Assembly: GCA_036396795.1 (NCBI GenBank)
Contig: DASWKF010000090.1
Coordinates: 186,001-250,000 of the forward strand
Length of the DNA stretch: 64,000 bases
Direction: 5' to 3'
From: JAHEEM01 sp036396795
GTDB taxonomy: Bacteria > Pseudomonadota > Gammaproteobacteria > Steroidobacterales > Rariloculaceae
In this document: piece after piece, positions 42,754 through 51,314 of the stretch
How positions within the stretch are numbered: the first letter of the stretch is position 1
Layout: every line of letters begins with the position of its first letter
The notes under the pieces: model-generated
Databases searched by the model: none
Seen by the model: the letters and a program-made list of their open reading frames with translations, nothing else
What the model was told of the DNA's origin: nothing
Program-made: the position numbers and the translations under genes

Positions 42754-43695
42754 ATGAGAATATCAGTCAGCCTGACCGTTCTAGGTTTTTTCACCGGCTC
42801 CGCGGCGTTTGCGCAAGGCCTCGAATGGGCTTATCAGTCGGTCACTGAGGAAATCCCCGCGGCCCATCACTACGACCCCGACGTGCCGCGAACCGTGCCG
42901 GGCAGCTCGCTGTCGCGCACCCAACCCGAGATCGACGATCATTGGAACCCGCCCGACTGGTTCCCGGATCGGCACGGCCCCGTGCCCGAGGTCGTCGCCC
43001 ACGGCCGCGGTCCCGAGGTTCGCGGCTGCGCCGCGTGCCACGGCTTCACCGGCATGGGACACCCCGAGTCCTCGCAGCTCGCCGGTTATTCGGCGAACTA
43101 CATCATCAATCAGATGGCGGACTTCAAGAACGGCTCCAGGAAGGATCGCTATTGGATGAACGGCATCGCCGCGGCGATCTCGGACGAGGACGTGCGCGCC
43201 GCCGCGGAGTACTTCTCGGCTCTCGAGCCCATCGACTGGGTAGTCGACGTCATCGAGGCGGACATCGTGCCGCGGACCTATATCGGCGACGGCCGCATGC
43301 GTTTCGTGCACCCCGACGGCGGCACCGAGCCGCTCGGCTACAAAGCCATCGAGCTTCCCGAGGACCGCGAGCTCGCAACCGCGCGGCACCCGCATTCGGG
43401 GTTCATCGCCTACGTGCCCGAGGGCAGCATTGCGCGCGGCCAGGAGCTCGTGACTACGGGCGGATCGGGCAAGACAGTTCCGTGCATGGCCTGTCATGGC
43501 GTCGACCTCAAGGGCATCGGGGACATTCCGACGATCGCCGGCTCCTCGCCGGTGTACGCGATTCGTCAGCTCAACGATTTCAAGAACGGCGATCGCGCAG
43601 GCAACATGGCGGCGTTGATGCGCCCGACGGTCGCCAACCTCACGACCGAGGACATGGTGGACATCGTCGCGTACCTCGCGACCTTGGATCCGTAG
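42754..43695 (+). CDS. Diheme cytochrome c (c4/c553-like)
   Basis: The product has 313 residues from ATG 42754, which has GGGG 6 nt before it; starts at 42742 and 42733 are in frame as well. Signal peptide ends near A-A-F-A-Q. Two heme c sites: C-A-A-C-H and C-M-A-C-H, each in a class-I cytochrome domain with partly repeated surroundings (N-Q-M-A-D-F-K-N-G-S and R-Q-L-N-D-F-K-N-G-D). A soluble periplasmic electron carrier or a subunit of an oxidoreductase; its partner is not in view. Confidence 0.92.
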   Translation: MRISVSLTVLGFFTGSAAFAQGLEWAYQSVTEEIPAAHHYDPDVPRTVPGSSLSRTQPEIDDHWNPPDWFPDRHGPVPEVVAHGRGPEVRGCAACHGFTGMGHPESSQLAGYSANYIINQMADFKNGSRKDRYWMNGIAAAISDEDVRAAAEYFSALEPIDWVVDVIEADIVPRTYIGDGRMRFVHPDGGTEPLGYKAIELPEDRELATARHPHSGFIAYVPEGSIARGQELVTTGGSGKTVPCMACHGVDLKGIGDIPTIAGSSPVYAIRQLNDFKNGDRAGNMAALMRPTVANLTTEDMVDIVAYLATLDP

Positions 43696-43713
43696 CGCGG
43701 CGGGGCCGCTCCC

Positions 43714-44640
43714 TCAGAAGCCCACGCGGTCCTTGCCCTTGAGCGCCAGCCGCTCGCGGGCTTCGGCGGGCGTGGCGACCTGGAGCGACAAGCCCTCGAG
43801 CACCTGGCGGATCATGCGCACCTGCTCGGCGTTGGATTCCGCGAGCCGGCCCGGCCCCGCCCACAACGAGTCCTCGAGACCGACGCGCACGTTGGAGCCC
43901 ATGGCGGCGCCCAAGCTTGCGAGCTCGATCTGTTTTCGCCCGGCGCCCAGGATCGACCACTCGTAGTCGGCGCCGAACAGCCGGTCGGCCGTGCGCCGCA
44001 TGTGCACGAGGTCCTCGGGGTGATTGCCGATCCCGCCGAGAATTCCGAACACGCTCTGCACGAACAGCGGCGGCTGGACGAGCCCGCGATCGAGAAAGTG
44101 CGCGAGATTGTAGAGATGCGAGATGTCGTAGCACTCGAACTCGAAGCGCGTGCCGTTCGCCGCGCAGGCGCGCAGAATCCTCTCGATATCCGCGAAGGTG
44201 TTGCGAAATACCAGATCGCGGCTGTTCTCGAGATGCTCGCGTTCCCAGGCATGGCGAAATTCCTTGAAACGCTGCAACATCGGAAACAAGCCGAAGTTCA
44301 TCGATCCCATGTTCAGCGACGCAAGCTCGGGGGCGAGCCTCAACGCCGGTTGCAAACGCTCGTCGACGGTCATGTGAGGGCTGCCGCCGGTGGTGATATT
44401 GATGACCGCATCGGTGTGTCGGCTGATCTCGGGCAAAAACCGGCGGAAGACCTCGGGATCCTGAGTCGGATGCCCGTCCTCGGGGTCGCGCGCGTGCAGA
44501 TGCAAGATCGCGGCGCCGGCCTCGGCCGCGGCGATGCCGGCCGCGGCGATCTGCTCCGGCGTGACCGGCAAATACGGCGACATCGACGGCGTGTGGATCG
44601 CACCGGTCGGCGCGCAGGTGATGATGACCTTGCTGCTCAA
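43714..44640 (-). CDS. BKACE-family 3-keto-5-aminohexanoate cleavage-like enzyme
   Basis: The product has 308 residues. TTG 44640 start, with GGAGG 9 nt upstream and 5 nt from the preceding gene's stop. It has the metal-binding H-L-H-A-R-D of beta-keto acid cleavage enzymes, I-T-T-G-G-S after the first strands, E-C-Y-D and the V-G-L-E-D motif. These enzymes cleave a beta-keto acid with acetyl-CoA; individual substrates vary widely (aminohexanoate, carnitine-derived and others). Its coupling with the SMP-30 protein suggests a catabolic pair. Confidence 0.9.
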   Translation of the reverse strand: MSSKVIITCAPTGAIHTPSMSPYLPVTPEQIAAAGIAAAEAGAAILHLHARDPEDGHPTQDPEVFRRFLPEISRHTDAVINITTGGSPHMTVDERLQPALRLAPELASLNMGSMNFGLFPMLQRFKEFRHAWEREHLENSRDLVFRNTFADIERILRACAANGTRFEFECYDISHLYNLAHFLDRGLVQPPLFVQSVFGILGGIGNHPEDLVHMRRTADRLFGADYEWSILGAGRKQIELASLGAAMGSNVRVGLEDSLWAGPGRLAESNAEQVRMIRQVLEGLSLQVATPAEARERLALKGKDRVGF

Positions 44641-44645
44641 CGCGC

Positions 44646-45560
44646 TCAGCCTCCGAAGCGCGGCTCGGGAATTCCGATGATGCCGAGCCCTGTGATCTTG
44701 AACAAGGCGCCGGCGCCGAACTGCGGCTTCGCATCGACGCGAAAGCGGTCGTGCACGGCCGGATGCTTCACCCTGGTCATCGAGGTGACATAGATCTCGT
44801 CGAGCTTGTCCCCGCCGAACGTCACCGAGGTGATATTGCGCACGGGCATGCCTATTCTTCGCTCGACCCGCCCTTCCGGATCGTAGCGAACCAGGTCGCC
44901 CGAGATGAGCTCGGCGTTCCACAGGCAGCCTTCGGCGTCGACCGTGGAGCCGTCGGGCACGCCGGGGCCGCTTTTGGTGTCGGCGAACACGCGCCGATTT
45001 GAAACGGCGCCCGTGTCGAGATCGTAGTCGTAGGCCCAGAACTCGTCGACGAAGGTATCGGCCACGTAGAACGTCCGATCGTCGGGGCTGAAGCAGGGGC
45101 CGTTGGTGCAGATGATGCCGTCGGCCAAGCGCGTGACCGAGAGATCGGGATCGAGGCGCCAGAGGCTGCAGATGGCGAGCTCCTCCTTGTCGTCCATGCC
45201 GCCGGCGATGAAGCGGCCGCGGCGGTCGACCTTGCCGTCGTTGAGCCGCGTGCGGGGCTTATCGGCGTCGATCAGAGTGATGAGCTCGAGCTCCTGCGTG
45301 CGCGGATCGTAGAAGTAGAAGCCGTCATCGAGCGCCAGCACCAGCTCGCCGTTGGCGCGCACTGCCAATGCGCCGACGTCGTGATCGAGCCGCCAGTTGT
45401 CCACCTCGCCGTTGCGCGGGTTCAGGCGCCAGATCGAAGGCTTGCCGACGCGCCTGCCGGTGCCGTCGAGCCACCAGAGCATCGCCGTCTCGGCGTCCCA
45501 TACGGGGCCCTCGCCGAGGTGGTTGCCGCACTCGAGAATACTTTCGATTCGGTAAGGCAT
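44646..45560 (-). CDS. SMP-30/gluconolactonase-like lactonase
   Basis: The product has 304 residues. A six-bladed propeller with the metal ligands of the family: Glu in G-E-G-P-V-W-D, Asn in R-L-N-D-G, Asn in T-N-G-P-C-F and Asp in P-D-G-S-T-V-D. Likely hydrolyses a sugar or related lactone. The downstream BKACE gene starts 5 nt after this stop. No signal peptide is obvious. Confidence 0.92.
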   Translation of the reverse strand: MPYRIESILECGNHLGEGPVWDAETAMLWWLDGTGRRVGKPSIWRLNPRNGEVDNWRLDHDVGALAVRANGELVLALDDGFYFYDPRTQELELITLIDADKPRTRLNDGKVDRRGRFIAGGMDDKEELAICSLWRLDPDLSVTRLADGIICTNGPCFSPDDRTFYVADTFVDEFWAYDYDLDTGAVSNRRVFADTKSGPGVPDGSTVDAEGCLWNAELISGDLVRYDPEGRVERRIGMPVRNITSVTFGGDKLDEIYVTSMTRVKHPAVHDRFRVDAKPQFGAGALFKITGLGIIGIPEPRFGG

Positions 45561-45677
45561 CGGGACGACGACGTGTTTCTACGGATGCACTTCGATCGAA
45601 GCACGAGTATCCCACACATACCCTGGTTGATGAACTTGGGCCGCTGGCCCGGCGGGAGGGTGGCACCGCTGCCGCGC

Positions 45678-46412
45678 CTACGTGAAGATCAACTTCAGTC
45701 CCGCGATCAACAGAACCGCAGCGAGCAGGCGCTTGATAGCAAGGGTTGGTAACTTGCGGCTGCCAGCGTATGAGCCGATGAACCCGCCGATAGCGACCGT
45801 TGCAAGGAGCGGCCAGATAGCGGCGGGAACGTTATTCGTCGAGCTGATGTTGCCGGTGAGGCCTGAGATCGAGTTGAGCAGAATGAACGGTGCGGAAACA
45901 CCTGACGCATTCTTGGTACCTGCCCACCGCATGAATATCAAGAGCGGCGTTAGGAAGATGCCTCCACCCGTGCCTGTCAGTCCGGAGAGCAGCCCAAGCC
46001 CTGCACCTGCTCCTATCGCGACTGGTTTGTTGGGCGGCTTCGGATCGCCCTCGGCAGGCGGTCGCACGATCAACTGAACGGCGGATAGCAACAGGACCGC
46101 GCCGACCAGGAGCTTAAAGACATGAGTCGAAATGTCGAGATACCCGCCGACGAAGGCCATTGGCACCGACAGCACCGCGAACGGCCAGAACAACGACCAA
46201 ACGAAGTGACCTGCGCGGTAAAACTGCCACGTCCCGATGGAGGCGACCAGGATGTTGAGCGCTAACGCGGTCGGTCGGATCTCTTCCGGCGTAAGGCTGA
46301 ACAATGTCATCACGGCGATGTAGCCGGATGCACCTGCATGACCAACGGAGGAATACAGCAGCGAGATCAGAAAGATGGAGAGAACGAGAAGAGCAAGAAG
46401 TTCGATCGTCAT
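45678..46412 (-). CDS. TSUP (TauE/SafE) family permease
   Basis: The product has 244 residues, with about eight hydrophobic segments and the family pattern G-L-L-S-G-L-T-G-T-G-G-G-I-F-L-T-P-L and S-V-G-H-A-G-A-S-G-Y near the N-terminus. TSUP proteins export sulfite, sulfoacetate or other organosulfonates. This gene uses more AT-rich codons than its neighbours and lies next to a tRNA gene, so it may have been acquired horizontally. Confidence 0.9.
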   Translation of the reverse strand: MTIELLALLVLSIFLISLLYSSVGHAGASGYIAVMTLFSLTPEEIRPTALALNILVASIGTWQFYRAGHFVWSLFWPFAVLSVPMAFVGGYLDISTHVFKLLVGAVLLLSAVQLIVRPPAEGDPKPPNKPVAIGAGAGLGLLSGLTGTGGGIFLTPLLIFMRWAGTKNASGVSAPFILLNSISGLTGNISSTNNVPAAIWPLLATVAIGGFIGSYAGSRKLPTLAIKRLLAAVLLIAGLKLIFT

Positions 46413-46646
46413 TGAGGCCGGGGAAAGCGTTGTATTCGGTGAGATATTACGAGCAGACGCGGAGCAGTGCCAGCAACGGCGGGACTTGCGGGTTGTTGAC
46501 CACGAGCGACCCGTCGGGACGGCTACCGCCCAGCCGCGCGGAACGAACTAACGGATACTGCTACTCTACTGGAATGGGGCATCTAGTTGAGGGAAGGGGT
46601 GCAGGTGAGCCAAGGCGGAATCACCGCTACACCCCTTGAGTTTGCT

Positions 46647-46733
46647 TGGTGCCGGGAGAGGGACTTGAACCCACACTCTGTCGCCAGAACCGGATTTTGA
46701 GTCCGGCGCGTCTACCAATTCCGCCACCCCGGC
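46647..46733 (-). tRNA. tRNA-Leu (anticodon CAA)
   Basis: Reading the minus strand from 46733: acceptor GCCGGGG, D-arm with AATTGGTAGAC, anticodon stem CCGGA/TCCGG with loop CTCAAAA (anticodon CAA, decoding UUG), a long variable arm expected of tRNA-Leu, T-loop GTTCAAGTC, and encoded CCA at 46647-46649. All arms pair well. Confidence 0.95.
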
Positions 46734-46881
46734 CGCCCGCCGGCTCCCGCCGGCGCAGGCGAAGTTTGACATAGGAGTCGCCGTTGCGTCATGGGCTAGC
46801 GCGGTCTCGATGGCGCTACGCCGCTGGGCCGCGAGCGTCTTGCAACCTTTTTCCCCGCCGGCGCATCTAATCCGACGAACC

Positions 46882-47466
46882 ATGGGATCACCGATGCCCC
46901 AAGTCGAGCCGGCCGTCGTCGCCGCCGCCCAGGCAGGCGACGCCGCCGCGCATGCGCGCCTCTATGAGGCCTTCTCGCCCATGGTCTACACGGTCGCGCG
47001 CCGGATCCTGGCATCCCAGGCCCTGGCCGAGGACGCGCTCCAGGAAACCTTCGTCGAGGTCCTGACCAAGATCCAGGGCTACCGCGGCGACGCGGGGCTC
47101 GGCTTTTGGGTGCGGCGCATCGCCGTCAACAAGTGCCTGATGCATTTGCGCTCGGCCTGGGTCGCCCGGCGGAGCGACGTGGAACTGCCGGATCTGCCGA
47201 GCCGCTACTTCAGCGGCGATCAGGTGGAGCGACAGATCGCGCTGGAAACGGCGTTGGAATCGCTGTCGCCGACGGCACGGGCCGTGGTCTGGCTGCACGA
47301 TGTCGAGGGGTACACGCACCGTGAGATCGCTGAGGCGGTGGGCAAGACGGCGAGCTTCTCGAAATCACAGCTTGCCCGGGCCCACGAGAAGTTACGCGAA
47401 CTATTGGCCGTTCCCGCGGCCGAGGATGGAGTGGAGCTATGCGCCCCAGAACTCAAGACCTGCTGA
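46882..47466 (+). CDS. ECF-type RNA polymerase sigma factor
   Basis: The product has 194 residues from ATG 46882 (ATG 46894 is also possible). Region 2: L-Y-E-A-F-S-P-M-V-Y-T-V-A-R-R and A-L-A-E-D-A-L-Q-E-T-F; region 4: Y-T-H-R-E-I-A-E-A-V-G, with the helix-turn-helix. An anti-sigma candidate overlaps it by 28 nt and a periplasmic PDZ protein follows; the three genes probably form an envelope-stress circuit. Confidence 0.92.
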   Translation: MGSPMPQVEPAVVAAAQAGDAAAHARLYEAFSPMVYTVARRILASQALAEDALQETFVEVLTKIQGYRGDAGLGFWVRRIAVNKCLMHLRSAWVARRSDVELPDLPSRYFSGDQVERQIALETALESLSPTARAVVWLHDVEGYTHREIAEAVGKTASFSKSQLARAHEKLRELLAVPAAEDGVELCAPELKTC

Positions 47467-48098
47467 GCATACGCGACGGCGAGCCGGTCGATGCGGCCGT
47501 TCGCGCCACGGTCGAGCACGATCCGCGCCTCGGCGCCGAGCTCGAGCGCCTCGAGGAAACGCGCGCCGCGCTCCAAGCCCTGCCGCAGCTTACGCCGCCG
47601 GCGGGCGTTTGGGAGCGGGTGCTGGAACAATCTGCCGTGCGCTACGCGACACGGCGCTCGCGGCGTTGGCGCTGGCCGCTGCGCGGGGCGATTGCAGCCG
47701 GCGTGGCCGTGCTCGCAGTTTCGATTGTCGCCCGTTTCCCCGGGAGCGCCGAGCAGGACGAGATCCCGCCTTCGACGATCGTCGCCGATCAGCCGGTAGA
47801 TAGCCCGATCGCCTCTGCCTGGGTGCGACCCGCTTACGCCTCTCTCGTTGAGGAATCGGCGCGCCTGGAGCGCGCGCTCGACGATATTCCCTATCAGCCG
47901 AGCGTCGTGCGCGCCGGAACGGCGACGACGATCGCCGATCTCGAGGCGAGCATCGCGCTCGCGGACGAGCGCCTCTGGTACGCGTCCGCGATGAATGCGA
48001 GCCCGGCGCAGAAACATGCCCTATTGCGGCAGAGGACCGAGCTCATGAACGCGCTCTATCAAGTCCGTCGTGCCGAGGCGCGACGTTTCGGTTATTAG
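47439..48098 (+). CDS. Putative membrane anti-sigma factor
   Basis: The product has 219 residues. N-terminal ~75 residues are acidic/helical as in anti-sigma domains, one membrane helix (A-I-A-A-G-V-A-V-L-A-V-S-I-V-A) near residues 84-98 follows R-R-S-R-R-W-R-W, and the rest would be periplasmic. I recognise no family domain with certainty; the anti-sigma call rests on position directly after and overlapping a sigma factor, and on topology. It may be controlled by proteolysis, like RseA. Confidence 0.65.
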   Translation: MRPRTQDLLSIRDGEPVDAAVRATVEHDPRLGAELERLEETRAALQALPQLTPPAGVWERVLEQSAVRYATRRSRRWRWPLRGAIAAGVAVLAVSIVARFPGSAEQDEIPPSTIVADQPVDSPIASAWVRPAYASLVEESARLERALDDIPYQPSVVRAGTATTIADLEASIALADERLWYASAMNASPAQKHALLRQRTELMNALYQVRRAEARRFGY

Positions 48099-48138
48099 GC
48101 GCATCTATAGGCGTAGACGATTCATTGCGGAGAAAGTC

Positions 48139-48978
48139 ATGAGAGTCATGTGGATTGCTGCCGCCCTGATGACCGCGGTTTCTGTCGCCGGCACGGTTCA
48201 GGCGCAAGAGGGAACCACGGAGGCCGAGATGCGGGGAGCCAGGGAACAGCTCGAAGCCGCTGCCCGCGAGGTTGCGCGGCTGGCGGCCGATTATTCCGGG
48301 CCGGTGATCGACTTCGTGCAAGATCTCGGGCCGATGGGGCGTCGCGCGGTCTTGGGCATAGGCATCGAGGATGCCGAGGACGGCGTCAGGGTCGTCGGGG
48401 TGACGCCGGGCGGCGGCGCCGGCGATGCCGGCATCGAGACCGGCGATTTGATCGTCGCGATCGACGGCGCCGAGCTTGCGGGTCAGGAAGGCCGCTCGCC
48501 TTCGCGTTTGCTCGTCGCCCAGATGGGCAACGTCGATCCGGGCGACACGGTCACGCTGACGATTCGCCGCGACGGCAGCGACAGCGATATCGAGGTCGAG
48601 ACGCAGCCATCGGCTTCGCGGGGACATGCGTTCTCCCTGCCCGGTGACGGGCCGCGTGGCGGGCCGCAATTTTTCTTCAACCGCCCCTTGGGCCGTTGGG
48701 CGGACATGGAGCTGGTCGAGCTGACGCCCGCGCTGGGCGCGTATTTCGGCACTGAGGAAGGTGTGCTGGTGGTGCGCGCTCCCCGAGACGAGTCCCTGCA
48801 GCTTCAGGACGGCGACGTGATCGTAGAGATCAGCGGCCGCACGCCCATGGACACAGGTCACGCGATGCGAATCCTTGCCAGCTTCGAGCCCGGTGAGCAG
48901 CTGCAATTGAGGATCATGCGCGAGCAGCGTGAGCAAACCCTGGACATCGAGATCCCCGGAGGCGAAACCGGCAATTAG
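48139..48978 (+). CDS. Periplasmic PDZ-domain protein
   Basis: The product has 279 residues from ATG 48139, with GGAG 10 nt upstream. Signal peptide (G-T-V-Q-A-Q), a helical stretch, then a PDZ domain (I-E-D-A-E-D-G-V-R-V, G-D-A-G-I-E-T-G-D-L-I-V-A-I-D-G) and a second PDZ-like region near the C-terminus (E-E-G-V-L-V-V-R-A-P, L-Q-D-G-D-V-I-V-E-I-S-G). No protease domain. As in RseP or DegS circuits, PDZ domains could sense unfolded proteins for the sigma/anti-sigma pair upstream. A strong terminator follows. Confidence 0.8.
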   Translation: MRVMWIAAALMTAVSVAGTVQAQEGTTEAEMRGAREQLEAAAREVARLAADYSGPVIDFVQDLGPMGRRAVLGIGIEDAEDGVRVVGVTPGGGAGDAGIETGDLIVAIDGAELAGQEGRSPSRLLVAQMGNVDPGDTVTLTIRRDGSDSDIEVETQPSASRGHAFSLPGDGPRGGPQFFFNRPLGRWADMELVELTPALGAYFGTEEGVLVVRAPRDESLQLQDGDVIVEISGRTPMDTGHAMRILASFEPGEQLQLRIMREQREQTLDIEIPGGETGN

Positions 48979-49016
48979 CGGCGAACAGTTATCTTCTAGC
49001 CCCCCAAGGCAGCTTT

Positions 49017-49043
49017 AACCGGCCCTCGCGGCCGGTTTTTTTT
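49017..49043 (+). terminator. Intrinsic terminator after PDZ gene
   Basis: AACCGGCC, loop CTCGC, GGCCGGTT: a perfect 8-bp stem followed by six more T (49038-49043). A textbook Rho-independent terminator, separating the sigma module from queA. Confidence 0.92.
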
Positions 49044-49051
49044 GCGCAGGC

Positions 49052-49057
49052 TAGAAT
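49052..49057 (+). promoter_or_regulatory. Putative -10 box (TAGAAT) for queA
   Basis: TAGAAT lies only 9 nt before the queA ATG at 49067, directly after the terminator. If used, the transcript would have almost no leader (a few nt). No clear -35; the T-run of the terminator occupies the place. Tentative. Confidence 0.3.
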
Positions 49058-49066
49058 GCCGCTCCG

Positions 49067-50122
49067 ATGCAAGTCAGCGATTTCGATTTCGATCTTCCGG
49101 CGGAGCTCATCGCGCAACGACCGCTGCCCGAGCGCGCCGCGAGCCGTCTATTGGTCTTGAACGGCCAGTCCGGGCGGCTCGAGGACCGGCGTTTCGCGGA
49201 GCTGCCGGCCTTGCTCCAGCCCGGCGACCTGCTCGTGCTCAACGACACCCGCGTGATCCCCGCGCGCCTGCGCGGCCGCAAGGCCAGCGGCGGCCGGATC
49301 GAGATGCTGCTCGAGCGAATAACCGGACCCTGCACCGCGAGCGCGCAACTTCGCGCCAGCCGCGCACCCGCCGTTGGCGCGCGTTTGAGCTTGGTCGGCG
49401 GCGCCCAGGCCGTAGTCGAGGCACGCAGCGGCGACTTGTTCGAGCTGCGCTTCGACCGCAACGTCGACGAACATCTGCTCGAGCACGGCGAGGTGCCCTT
49501 GCCGCCGTACATCGATCGCCCGGTCGCCGCGGACGACGCGCAGCGCTATCAAACGATCTATGCCGCTCGACGGGGTGCCGTAGCCGCTCCCACGGCCGGC
49601 CTGCATTTCGACGCAGCGGTCTTCGACACGCTGGAGAAGCGCGGCATCGAGCGTGCCTGTCTCACCTTGCACGTCGGCGCCGGAACGTTCGCGCCGCTGC
49701 GCGCCGAACGGCTCGCGGACAACCGGCTGCATGCCGAGCGTGCCGAGGTCTCCGAAGCGCTGTGCAGACGCATCGCCGCGGTCAAGGCTCGCGGCGGCCG
49801 CGTCGTGGCCGTCGGCACGACCGCTGTTCGGGCGCTCGAAACTGCGGCGCTCCCGGGAAAGCTTGCGCCTTACTCCGGCGAGACGGAGATCTTCATCTAT
49901 CCGGGATTCTGCTTTCGCGTCGTCGACGCGATCATCACCAACTTCCATCTGCCGCGCTCGTCGCTGCTGATGCTGGTCGCTGCATTCGCAGGCCTCGGCC
50001 CGGTGATGGCCGCCTACGAGCATGCCGTGGCGCAGCGCTATCGCTTTTTCAGCTACGGCGATGCGATGCTCGTGCTTCCACTGTCGCAGCAGCCGTCACG
50101 GACTGCCGGGAGCCTCAGATGA
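49067..50122 (+). CDS. queA: tRNA preQ1(34) S-adenosylmethionine ribosyltransferase-isomerase QueA
   Basis: The product has 351 residues. It adds the cyclopentene ring precursor from SAM to preQ1 in tRNA. Typical N-terminus F-D-F-D-L-P-A-E-L-I-A, L-V-L-N-D-T-R-V-I-P-A-R-L, and T-A-G-L-H-F-D motif; C-terminal T-N-F-H-L-P-R-S-S-L-L-M. queA-tgt-yajC-secD-secF is the usual gammaproteobacterial order. The stop overlaps the tgt start by 4 nt. Confidence 0.97.
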   Translation: MQVSDFDFDLPAELIAQRPLPERAASRLLVLNGQSGRLEDRRFAELPALLQPGDLLVLNDTRVIPARLRGRKASGGRIEMLLERITGPCTASAQLRASRAPAVGARLSLVGGAQAVVEARSGDLFELRFDRNVDEHLLEHGEVPLPPYIDRPVAADDAQRYQTIYAARRGAVAAPTAGLHFDAAVFDTLEKRGIERACLTLHVGAGTFAPLRAERLADNRLHAERAEVSEALCRRIAAVKARGGRVVAVGTTAVRALETAALPGKLAPYSGETEIFIYPGFCFRVVDAIITNFHLPRSSLLMLVAAFAGLGPVMAAYEHAVAQRYRFFSYGDAMLVLPLSQQPSRTAGSLR

Positions 50123-51225
50123 AGTTCGAGCTGATGGCGAAAGACGGCGCCGCGCGTCGCGGCCGCTTGCGTTTCGATCGTGGCGTGGTCGATACGCCGG
50201 CGTTCATGCCGGTGGGCACCTACGGAAGCGTCAAGGCGATGACGCCCGAGGAGCTCCGCTCGCTCGGCAGTCAGATCATTCTCGGCAATACCTTCCATCT
50301 GATGCTGAGGCCGGGAACCGAGGTCGTCCGCGCTCACGGCGGCTTGCACGAGTTCATGCATTGGAGCGGCCCGCTCCTGACCGACTCGGGCGGTTTCCAA
50401 GTCTTCAGCCTGGAATCGCTGCGCAAGGTCAGCGAAGAGGGCGTCGAGTTCAGATCGCCGCTGGACGGCGCCTTGATCAGGCTCACGCCGGAACGTTCGA
50501 TGGCGGTGCAGCACGATCTTGCCGCCGACGTCGTCATGATCTTCGACGAGTGCACGCCGCACGGGGTCGACGCGGCCGAGGCGCGCCGCTCGATGGAGCT
50601 CTCTTTGCGATGGGCGCGGCGCAGCCGCGACGCGTTCGATCGGCTCGCCGCGGAGGATCGTCGCAACGCCGCCTTGTTCGGCATCGTGCAAGGCTCGATC
50701 TATCCGGATCTACGCCGTGAATCCCTCGCCGGACTGTGCGCCATCGGCTTCGATGGGCTCGCGGTCGGCGGGCTGGCCGTCGGCGAGCCGGAGGCATCGC
50801 GGTTGGAGATACTGGAGAGCCTGGAGTCTGCGCTGCCCGCTGCGAAACCGCGCTACCTCATGGGTGTCGGCACGCCCGGCGACCTCGTCAAGGCGGTCGC
50901 CAGGGGAATCGACATGTTCGATTGCGTCATGCCGACGCGGCATGGCCGCACGGGGCAGCTGTTCACTAGCGAAGGCGTGCTCAATATTCGCAACAGCCGC
51001 TTTCGCGGCGACACCGGGCCGATCGACCCAGCCTGTGAGTGCTATGCGTGCCGCAACTATAGCCGCGCCTACCTGAGTCACCTGCATCGCTGCAACGAGA
51101 TCCTCGGCGCGAGGCTCGCCACCCTGCACAACCTGCACTACTACCAGGCGCTGATGGCGCGTATGCGCGCAGCGATTTCGGAAGGCCGCTTCGCTGCCTT
51201 CGAGAAGGCTCAGCCAAGCCCGTGA
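50119..51225 (+). CDS. tgt: tRNA-guanine transglycosylase
   Basis: The product has 368 residues from ATG 50119. Exchanges guanine 34 for preQ1 in GUN tRNAs. Catalytic Asp in T-D-S-G-G-F-Q-V-F-S, L-Y-P-type T-Y-G-S-V-K start, and the zinc site C-E-C-Y-A-C with a later His in T-L-H-N near the C-terminus. Confidence 0.97.
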   Translation: MKFELMAKDGAARRGRLRFDRGVVDTPAFMPVGTYGSVKAMTPEELRSLGSQIILGNTFHLMLRPGTEVVRAHGGLHEFMHWSGPLLTDSGGFQVFSLESLRKVSEEGVEFRSPLDGALIRLTPERSMAVQHDLAADVVMIFDECTPHGVDAAEARRSMELSLRWARRSRDAFDRLAAEDRRNAALFGIVQGSIYPDLRRESLAGLCAIGFDGLAVGGLAVGEPEASRLEILESLESALPAAKPRYLMGVGTPGDLVKAVARGIDMFDCVMPTRHGRTGQLFTSEGVLNIRNSRFRGDTGPIDPACECYACRNYSRAYLSHLHRCNEILGARLATLHNLHYYQALMARMRAAISEGRFAAFEKAQPSP

Positions 51226-51261
51226 ATGCCGGGGCAAGGTGGGTGAACTCCAGATAACCTA

Positions 51262-51270
51262 TGCCATAAT
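51262..51270 (+). promoter_or_regulatory. Putative extended -10 promoter of yajC-secDF
   Basis: TGC-CATAAT, a TGn plus -10 element, 45 nt upstream of yajC, in the 89-nt gap after tgt. A weak GGTGAA at about -35 spacing. Suggests that yajC-secD-secF can be transcribed separately from queA-tgt. Confidence 0.4.
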
Positions 51271-51314
51271 ATCCCGCTGCTGCGACTGACGCGAAACACT
51301 AGCGGTTACCTGCC

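Noticed and set aside
44002..44793. 263-codon plus-strand frame over the BKACE gene
   Set aside because: Antisense shadow; the minus strand encodes a complete BKACE enzyme.
46566..46883. 105-codon open frame with the sequence A-G-V-A-E-L-V-D-A-P-D-S-K-S-G
   Set aside because: This is the well-known false translation of a tRNA-Leu gene (46647-46733).
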